A stretch of DNA of 10,774 nucleotides from Lachnospiraceae bacterium UBA1748 (GTDB lineage: Bacteria; Bacillota; Clostridia; Lachnospirales; Lachnospiraceae): the NCBI GenBank assembly GCA_002314855.1, contig DCHQ01000076.1, positions 5,540-16,313 of the forward strand. The letters are read 5' to 3'. Each line of letters begins with the position of its first letter. The stretch's first letter is position 1. A program made the translations under genes and the position numbers. Positions 5,894-10,774 of this stretch are shown one piece after another. Under the pieces are notes generated by a model that saw nothing but the letters and a program-made list of their open reading frames with translations, did no database searches and was not told where the DNA came from.

Positions 5894-8113
5894 CTATCCT
5901 TTTGTAACTACAAATTCTTTAATTCCGAGTGGTGTTTCTTTTATAGAAAGCACAGCCTTTCCGCCTTTTTTAAGCTTTCCAAATAACAGCTCCTGAACAA
6001 ATAGAGGCTTTATCTTGGAATCAATTACTCGCTCGAGCTCTCTCGCACCATACTCTCTTGTAATACCCTTTGCAATAATCTGGTCTCTGGCTTTTTTATC
6101 AATCTTAAGCTCAACCTTCTTGATACCAAGCTTTTCGCTAAGCTCTGACAACTTCTTATCAGCAATAAGTGCTGCCATTGCCTTGTCCATATGGTTGAAT
6201 GTCACTATCTCTGACAATCTGTTTCTAAACTCAGGAGTAAATACTCTCTTAACCTCTTCAAGCATCACACCATCGTCAAAGATTCCTTCGCCAAAGCCCA
6301 TCTTCTGTTTGCCTATCTCCCTGGCTCCAGCATTACTTGTCATAATTATTATAACGTTTGAAAAATCAGCTTTCTGACCCTTATTGTCTGTAAGAGACGC
6401 ATAATCCATAACCTGTAATAAAATATTGAATATATCTGGATGAGCTTTCTCTATCTCATCAAGCAGTAGAACAGAATATGGAGATTTTCTTATTGCATCT
6501 GTTAATAAACCGCCCTCTTCATATCCAACATATCCTGCTGGCGAGCCAATAAGCTTGGCTACAGCATGCTTCTCACTGTATTCACTCATATCAAACCTGA
6601 CAAGCTCTACTCCCAGTTCCTTTGCCAGGACCTTGGCTACCTCTGTTTTACCAACACCTGTTGGACCTACAAACAGAAATGATGCAACTGGTTTGTTGTC
6701 AGCAAGAAGTCCACTTCGCGACATACATATAGCGTCAACAATACTGCGCACCGCTTTGTCCTGCCCAAATATTTTGGATGTAATATTATCATAAAGATGT
6801 GCAAGCTGATCAACTTCTGATGCCTTGGCGCTGCTTACAGGAACTCCACAGCTCTTTGACAATACTTCTTCTATAACAGCTTTATCTACAAGCTGACTCT
6901 TCTTATCTGTAGAAGGATGCATTTTCTTATATGCACCTGCTTCATCCAAAAGATCAATGGCCTTGTCTGGTAAATACTTATCACGAATAAATCTCTTGCT
7001 AAGACTAACAATATATTCTGAAGTACCTTTTCCGTACTTTACACCATGGAACTTCTCGTAGTTTTTCTTGAGGCCTTCTATAATGCGTATTGTCTCTTCT
7101 TCACTTGGCTCTTTTATATCAACCTTCTGGAATCTTCTGGCAAATGCGCTGTTCTTTGAAAATGTTTTATTATAATCAGCATAGGTTGTAGCACCTACAA
7201 ATCGTATACTTCCATCCTCAAGATAAGGCTTTAATAAATTGGATGCATCCATCTGGCTCCCTGATAATCCACCAGTACCAATTAATGTATGAATCTCATC
7301 AAGAAATACTATTGGTGACTTTTCCTTTGTAAATGAGTCCATAAGAACCTTAACTCTTTTTTCGAACTCACCTCTATAAGGAGTACCCGCAACCAACGAA
7401 GCCAAATCAAGTGAAAATACCTGGGCTCCAAGAAGCTGTTTTGGTACATTACCACTTTCTATTCTCTCTGCTAATCCATAAGCCATTGCTGTCTTACCAA
7501 CTCCAGGCTCACCAACGAATATTGGATTATTCTTCTCTCGACGAAGCAATACCTGAATTGCTCGGTCTATTTCTTCATCTCGGCCAATAAGTGGGTTATG
7601 CTTTCCAATCTCATCATTTAATCTAACTGCATATTCCTGCCATATTTCAGCATCAAAAAGTTCGTCACCTTCATCCTCTTCATCAAGATATTCAGCTACT
7701 CGTACAAGGAACTCTGACTTATCCTTAACCTGCTTTTCAAGAAAATAAACAGCATAACTTTCCTGCTGTTCATATAATCCCCATATAACATGGCTTAGTT
7801 TCACTTCTGTATTGCCACTATTCTTGGCTATTTCCACAGCCATTTCCATAGTAGAAGAAAAGCCCATGGAAACATCGGCTTTCTCCATATCAAAACCACC
7901 CTGTTTTTTAGGGAGCATTGTATCCATAAAATCATCCAGGTCAGCTATGAGTTCATCTAAATCTCCGCCCATGGATTCCAGTGCTTTTTCAAATATTCTA
8001 TTGCTAGTCATACCATATAAAATATGCTCTGGTGTCACAAATTCATTGCCAGAAATCACACATATACTTACTGCATGACGTAGTATATCCTCGACCTGTG
8101 GATCAAAATTCAT
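5894..8113 (-). CDS. clpA: ATP-dependent Clp protease unfoldase subunit ClpA
   Basis: A 739-residue Hsp100 AAA+ unfoldase that threads proteins into ClpP. Domains in order: Clp N-domain (about 1-145), which docks ClpS; D1 (about 165-400) with Walker A GEPGVGKT (201-208), Walker B FLDEIH (270-275) and arginine-finger region FARRF (324-328); D2 (about 445-739) with Walker A GPTGVGKT (483-490), LLLDEIEKAHPD (549-560) and sensor-2 GARELER (689-695). The ClpP-docking loop reads MGF (605-607), within the known [LIVM]G[FL] pattern. There is no UVR or middle domain between D1 and D2, which separates it from ClpC and ClpB; length and the adjacent clpS also indicate ClpA. ATG 8113 has AAGGAG 9 nt upstream, inside the end of clpS, and the gap is 6 nt. 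No clpP gene is in the window. Confidence 0.97.
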   Translation of the reverse strand: MNFDPQVEDILRHAVSICVISGNEFVTPEHILYGMTSNRIFEKALESMGGDLDELIADLDDFMDTMLPKKQGGFDMEKADVSMGFSSTMEMAVEIAKNSGNTEVKLSHVIWGLYEQQESYAVYFLEKQVKDKSEFLVRVAEYLDEEDEGDELFDAEIWQEYAVRLNDEIGKHNPLIGRDEEIDRAIQVLLRREKNNPIFVGEPGVGKTAMAYGLAERIESGNVPKQLLGAQVFSLDLASLVAGTPYRGEFEKRVKVLMDSFTKEKSPIVFLDEIHTLIGTGGLSGSQMDASNLLKPYLEDGSIRFVGATTYADYNKTFSKNSAFARRFQKVDIKEPSEEETIRIIEGLKKNYEKFHGVKYGKGTSEYIVSLSKRFIRDKYLPDKAIDLLDEAGAYKKMHPSTDKKSQLVDKAVIEEVLSKSCGVPVSSAKASEVDQLAHLYDNITSKIFGQDKAVRSIVDAICMSRSGLLADNKPVASFLFVGPTGVGKTEVAKVLAKELGVELVRFDMSEYSEKHAVAKLIGSPAGYVGYEEGGLLTDAIRKSPYSVLLLDEIEKAHPDIFNILLQVMDYASLTDNKGQKADFSNVIIIMTSNAGAREIGKQKMGFGEGIFDDGVMLEEVKRVFTPEFRNRLSEIVTFNHMDKAMAALIADKKLSELSEKLGIKKVELKIDKKARDQIIAKGITREYGARELERVIDSKIKPLFVQELLFGKLKKGGKAVLSIKETPLGIKEFVVTKG

Positions 8114-8119
8114 ATAATC

Positions 8120-8425
8120 CTACTCCTTCTCCACTTCTACTCTAAATGGGTAACCTTTAGCTCTTGCTTCCTGTATAACCTTGTAGCTTTTTGTTGCAGC
8201 AACATCATACACATACTTTGCAATAATAGCTTTCTTACCTCTATGAACCTGAAGCATCAAATCTGTTGCCTCTGTTTCAGATTTATCAAAATATGTTTTC
8301 AACATCTCAACCACGAAATCCATTGGAGTAAAATCGTCGTTGAGCATTATTACATTATATAAGTTAGGCGCCTTAAGCTTGACTGTACTGCCTTCTTTGG
8401 CGGCATATTGTTTCTTAGTTTCCAT
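8120..8425 (-). CDS. clpS: ATP-dependent Clp protease adaptor ClpS
   Basis: ClpS recognises proteins with destabilising N-terminal residues (Leu, Phe, Tyr, Trp in studied species) and hands them to ClpA for ClpAP degradation. The 101-residue length is typical. The specificity pocket sequence LNDDFTPMDFVV (28-39) carries N29, D30, D31, T33 and the gatekeeper M35. H61 in QVHRGKK matches the conserved histidine that contacts the substrate amino group, and YDVAATK (73-79) and EARAKGYPF (86-94) are the usual later motifs. The N-terminal tail, which in E. coli is needed for delivery, is present (about 1-20). ATG 8425 has AAAGGA 7-8 nt upstream. It is the first gene of the run clpS-clpA-PHP-AEC, directly behind a repeat array. 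Confidence 0.97.
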   Translation of the reverse strand: METKKQYAAKEGSTVKLKAPNLYNVIMLNDDFTPMDFVVEMLKTYFDKSETEATDLMLQVHRGKKAIIAKYVYDVAATKSYKVIQEARAKGYPFRVEVEKE

Positions 8426-8442
8426 GGGGTGTTCCTTTCCTT

Positions 8443-8660
8443 CCTCTTACTCACAAAATCCGTCTGCTTTCGCAGCCGTCGTGACTTCGTCCTCTTACTC
8501 ACAGAATCTGTCTGCTTTCGCAGCCGTCGTGACTTCCTTCCTCTTACTCACAAAATCCGTCTGCTTTCGCAGCCGTCGTGACTTCGTCACTTGTGATTTT
8601 GTTTCGTATACGCTCGGGTGAAATCAAATGTCTGCTTCGCAGCCGCTTGATTTCCTTCCT
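8443..8660 (-). repeat. Hairpin repeat array in the clpS leader
   Basis: Three near-identical units start at 8443, 8491 and 8540 (48- and 49-bp spacing), and a fourth diverged copy ends at 8660. Each contains TCTGCTTTCGCAGCCG (8463, 8511, 8560; one T shorter at 8631). As minus-strand RNA this core folds as CTGC-GAAA-GCAG, a GNRA-type tetraloop. The core is flanked by a second pair of arms: TCAC/GTGA in units 1-3 but AAATCAA/TTGATTT in unit 4, so pairing is kept while the sequence changes. Extra inverted pairs are GTGAC-TTC-GTCAC at 8578-8590 and 8550-8557 with 8595-8602. The array ends about 17 nt before the clpS start codon, so it forms the untranslated leader. It is not CRISPR: there are no unique spacers. 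It could be a REP/MITE-like intergenic element or an RNA regulator. Confidence 0.85.
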
Positions 8661-8666
8661 CGCTAT

Positions 8667-8705
8667 AAAGAAAAATGGACGCCACTCGTATAAAGTGGCG
8701 TCCAT
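8667..8705 (-). terminator. Rho-independent terminator of the small membrane protein gene
   Basis: Perfect 12-bp stem ATGGACGCCACT (8675-8686) and AGTGGCGTCCAT (8694-8705) with a 7-nt loop, followed on the minus strand by TTTTCTTT. It lies 23 nt after the stop of the small gene and separates it from the clpS-clpA operon. Confidence 0.94.
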
Positions 8706-8728
8706 AACAAACTCCGTTAAGTTAATTA

Positions 8729-9004
8729 CTAGTCTTCTTCCTCTTCTTCAGTAACAATTGAAGCTAAAGAAGATACTGTAGAAGTTACCACTGATACAAC
8801 TGTGGCTATAATAATGATAAGTCCGCCTCCAAGAACCACAGTAACTACCATCTTGGTGTTATCATCAACCTCAGCTGTAGTTTCCTGCGCCTCAACTGTC
8901 TCAGCTGCCTGAGCCTTGATTGGAGCAAAAAAGCCTGCTGCCATAATAGTGAACAGACCAATAAACGCTACTTTCTTGATTATAGTTTTAATGGAATTAA
9001 TCAT
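8729..9004 (-). CDS. Small exported single-span membrane protein, unknown function
   Basis: I do not recognise this 91-residue protein. It has a likely signal peptide: a basic start (MINSIKTIIKK), a hydrophobic core (12-28) and an AQA-A-type cleavage site near residues 31-34. A short acidic/Thr-rich segment (35-50) follows, then a second hydrophobic span (about 52-73, VVLGGGLIIIIATVV), a Ser/Thr/Val stretch, and a C-terminal tail of six acidic residues (EEEEED). If the signal is cleaved, the product is a single-span protein of about 58 residues. The start is ATG 9004 with GGAG 6 nt upstream; the in-frame GTG at 9016 would lie above that site. It has its own terminator and is divergent from the ABC transporter genes, so it may be a partner of that system, but this is inference. 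Regulator, peptide precursor or envelope stress protein are all open. Confidence 0.75.
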   Translation of the reverse strand: MINSIKTIIKKVAFIGLFTIMAAGFFAPIKAQAAETVEAQETTAEVDDNTKMVVTVVLGGGLIIIIATVVSVVTSTVSSLASIVTEEEEED

Positions 9005-9159
9005 AACTTTCTCCACTTAATATTCATATATAAGTAACAATCACAAATCGTAATTATCACCCAGGCTACACGCATGATTCTCTTAATCACACTCTAATTA
9101 TTCTAGCACAATGACTGCTAATAGGCAATATTACACGTCCCAATCAAACCACATAAATA

Positions 9160-9171
9160 TTACCATGGTAA
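9160..9171. promoter_or_regulatory. Candidate operator palindrome between divergent genes
   Basis: A perfect 12-bp palindrome TTACCATGGTAA lies 28 bp upstream of the -35 box of the ABC gene. GGTAA occurs again at 9178-9182, 11 bp (about one helical turn) after its first occurrence at 9167-9171. The position suits an activator or repressor site serving either or both divergent genes. The 9005-9274 gap otherwise shows only the promoter below; no clear promoter for the minus-strand gene was recognised. Confidence 0.35.
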
Positions 9172-9199
9172 ATTATAGGTAACATCTAGCAATAATCCG

Positions 9200-9227
9200 T
9201 TGATTAAAAACGTTATAGTGATACAAT
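9200..9227 (+). promoter_or_regulatory. Promoter of the ABC transporter operon
   Basis: TTGATT (9200-9205; 4 of 6 matches) and TACAAT (9222-9227; 5 of 6) are spaced 16 nt apart, giving a leader of roughly 40 nt to ATG 9275. The moderate -35 match is consistent with control by a factor bound upstream, where a palindrome is seen. Confidence 0.65.
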
Positions 9228-9274
9228 GAGAAGTATCCTTTATTGTGCTTGATAATTTTACTGGAGAAACTAAT

Positions 9275-10036
9275 ATGGAAGCTAATACTGAACAAAGATC
9301 TCCTGTAATTTCAGTCAAAAACCTTCATAAAATATATGAAATTGGAGAAAACAAGGTGCATGCACTAGCTGGTGTCGACTTCACTATCAATCGTGGTGAA
9401 TTCTGTATGATAGTCGGTACATCCGGAAGTGGTAAATCTACACTTCTTAACATGCTAGCTGGCCTCGAAAAACCAACTGAAGGACAGATTGTAATTGCTG
9501 GAGAACATATCGAAAACTTAAATGAAAGTAAACTTGTAATATTTCGACAGAAACATGTCGGTTTCATTTTCCAATCTTACAATTTGCTGGCTAATATGGA
9601 CGCCGTTGAAAATGTTGCTACTCCACTTATGTTTCAGGGAGTATCTAAAAAAGAAAGAACCAGACGTGCCATCAATATGCTTACATCCGTGGGCCTAAAA
9701 AAATACCTGGATCATACTCCTGGACAAATGTCTGGTGGTCAGCAGCAACGTGTTGGTATAGCAAGAGCCCTTGTTGTTGAACCTGAGATAATATTTGCCG
9801 ATGAGCCTACTGGTAACCTGGATTCCAATACTTCTATGGAAGTTATGAATCTTATGCAACGTATTGCCAGAGAAAAAAAACAGACAATTGTTATGGTTAC
9901 TCATGACAATAACCTGGCTGAGTTTGGTGACAAGATAATACGAATCATCGACGGAAAAATAGTCGAATTAATTGATAATCGCGAAAAAGCTAGAATGTTA
10001 TACGAAGAAAGGAAGCAAAAGATTAATCATGAATAA
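9275..10036 (+). CDS. ABC transporter ATP-binding protein, MacB/LolD type
   Basis: A 253-residue ABC ATPase that would power a membrane exporter or envelope-remodelling complex. It has Walker A GTSGSGKST (48-56), Q-loop Q100 in FIFQSYNLL, signature MSGGQQQRVGIARAL (152-166), Walker B IIFADE followed by PTGNLD (172-183) and the switch H210 in THD. The FQSYNLL and DEPTGNLD wording is that of the MacB/LolD/FtsE/BceA group, whose partners are FtsX-like permeases involved in lipoprotein, peptide or antibiotic handling. The open frame extends to a GTG at 9245, but GGAG at 9263-9266, 8 nt before ATG 9275, fixes that ATG as start. The stop overlaps the next gene by 8 nt, so translation is coupled. 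The permease is not in the window and should lie further right. The C-terminal tail after residue 230 is charged and not typical of the core domain. Confidence 0.93.
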   Translation: MEANTEQRSPVISVKNLHKIYEIGENKVHALAGVDFTINRGEFCMIVGTSGSGKSTLLNMLAGLEKPTEGQIVIAGEHIENLNESKLVIFRQKHVGFIFQSYNLLANMDAVENVATPLMFQGVSKKERTRRAINMLTSVGLKKYLDHTPGQMSGGQQQRVGIARALVVEPEIIFADEPTGNLDSNTSMEVMNLMQRIAREKKQTIVMVTHDNNLAEFGDKIIRIIDGKIVELIDNREKARMLYEERKQKINHE

Positions 10037-10774
10037 ACGTAATTTAGCAAAACAGATAGCACTAGGATTACTTAGTTCTCTCATTATTATAGTAGCCTTT
10101 ACTGTACTTAGAGGTAATGTATACGCCAGCACTTGCTACGATTTAACTGCATCGGTTAATATGTCTATTTTTGACAATCGTCCAAATACCGATATTGCCA
10201 CAGAAAAAGATAATGAGGTGGCATATATCACTCTTCAGGAATACGAAGAAAGACTTAAAACGCTTTACGTTCTTAGCCCGGATACTGAGCAGGCACTTCT
10301 CAATATATATATGCAAGCCAATGTATATATTGCCAATCATACAATGACTATCGGTCAGCTTAAGGACTATGTGGGTCAGATTGAATCTGATATGAATACT
10401 GCGATTAGTGGCGCAACAGTAGGCGGAACTCCAAGTGACTTTATCTTTATTAATAATAACAGTATGGTTCGCTCTGCTTCTTATGGTCAGAGTACATCTA
10501 TAACTGTTAATCTTGTAAACCTTGGAAACGTTGATCTTAAAGATGTAATCGTAACTCCTGTTATTTCAAGCAAAATAACAGAATGGCCATTTGCCATTCA
10601 AAGTTCCAGTGATATGCGAATAATCTCATCTCTTCAGGCTGCATCTTCTCCTGAAGAAATCCAGACTAAGCAGCAGACACTTACCTGGAACTATGTTGTA
10701 TCCAAGGATGCTCTTACTGGAACATATCCTATCAAACTTCATGTACAGTACTTACGTAATGGTGCCACTGAAGA
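10029..10774 (+). CDS. Exported beta-sandwich protein linked to the ABC transporter (3'-truncated by window)
   Basis: The frame is open from ATG 10029 to the right edge, giving 248 residues without a stop. The start overlaps the end of the ATPase gene (ATGAATAA), a typical coupled arrangement. There is a signal peptide: basic start MNKRNLAKQ, hydrophobic core about 10-27 and a VYA-S cleavage site near residue 33. An unfamiliar helical region (about 60-125) follows, then, from about 150, a stretch of beta pattern with SITVNLVNLGNVDLKDVIVTP (split near 157-177) and LTGTYPIKLHVQY (229-241). That layout resembles CARDB/NEW3-type beta-sandwich domains, which bind or space components outside the cell and occur in clostridial ABC-associated surface proteins; this family call is from memory. 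It may end in a membrane anchor or permease domain beyond the edge. Function unknown; probably the extracytoplasmic partner of the transporter. Confidence 0.8.
   Translation, partial: MNKRNLAKQIALGLLSSLIIIVAFTVLRGNVYASTCYDLTASVNMSIFDNRPNTDIATEKDNEVAYITLQEYEERLKTLYVLSPDTEQALLNIYMQANVYIANHTMTIGQLKDYVGQIESDMNTAISGATVGGTPSDFIFINNNSMVRSASYGQSTSITVNLVNLGNVDLKDVIVTPVISSKITEWPFAIQSSSDMRIISSLQAASSPEEIQTKQQTLTWNYVVSKDALTGTYPIKLHVQYLRNGATE

Noticed and set aside
8443..8590. Possible CRISPR array
   Set aside because: Units are adjacent and repeat over their whole length; there are no unique spacers and no cas genes.
8340..8621. Plus-strand open frame with repeated SSYSQN-type peptide over the clpS leader
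   Set aside because: The peptide repeat follows from the DNA repeat array, the start lies inside clpS on the opposite strand, and one repeat spacing of 49 bp breaks the frame of the repeat.
9017..9121. Promoter for the small membrane protein gene
   Set aside because: TTACGA-17 nt-TATATG can be read on the minus strand near 9030-9060, but the -35 matches only 3 of 6 positions, too weak to annotate.
10143..10340. Minus-strand open frame at the right end
   Set aside because: It is antisense to the coupled exported-protein gene, has no ribosome site and no family resemblance.

Overview
The window looks like chromosomal DNA of a low-GC anaerobic Firmicute, most likely a Lachnospiraceae member of the Butyrivibrio/Pseudobutyrivibrio/Roseburia kind. 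This is inferred from the AT-rich sequence, the strong AGGAGG-type ribosome binding sites, the hrcA-grpE-dnaK order under a perfect CIRCE operator, a DnaK that lacks the roughly 24-residue loop of Gram-negative DnaK, and a lysine-rich protein ending in a domain resembling DUF6465. No insertion sequence, phage gene, CRISPR array, tRNA or rRNA was seen.

Layout, right to left, because most genes are on the minus strand. (a) 8729-9004: a small secreted or membrane protein with its own terminator. (b) 8443-8660: an array of hairpin-forming repeats in the leader of clpS. (c) 8425-4183: a tight run clpS, clpA, a PHP-domain phosphoesterase and an AEC-family transporter, with gaps of 6 and 3 nt and then a 20-nt overlap. 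(d) 4103-3084: a lysine-rich repeat protein with its own promoter, placed over the stop codon of the transporter gene, and a strong terminator. (e) 2985-2173: a membrane-anchored metallophosphoesterase. (f) 2149-1: promoter, CIRCE, hrcA, grpE and the 5' part of dnaK, which runs off the left edge. On the plus strand, starting at 9275 and divergent from (a), lies a MacB/LolD-type ABC ATPase. Its stop overlaps the start of a large exported protein that runs off the right edge.

How the genes work together: HrcA represses its own operon at CIRCE. GrpE exchanges nucleotide on DnaK, and DnaK folds proteins. ClpS delivers N-degron substrates to the ClpA unfoldase, which feeds a ClpP encoded elsewhere. 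The window therefore holds two protein-quality-control units, separated by genes of metabolic or unknown function. The plus-strand pair looks like the beginning of an ABC export or envelope-remodelling operon with an extracytoplasmic beta-sandwich subunit.

The least explained parts are the clpS leader repeats, the KKE-repeat protein with a recent internal duplication, and the divergent small membrane protein/ABC locus with a palindrome between the two genes. Several start codons were moved downstream of the longest open frame on ribosome binding site evidence (hrcA, grpE, the small protein, the ABC ATPase).
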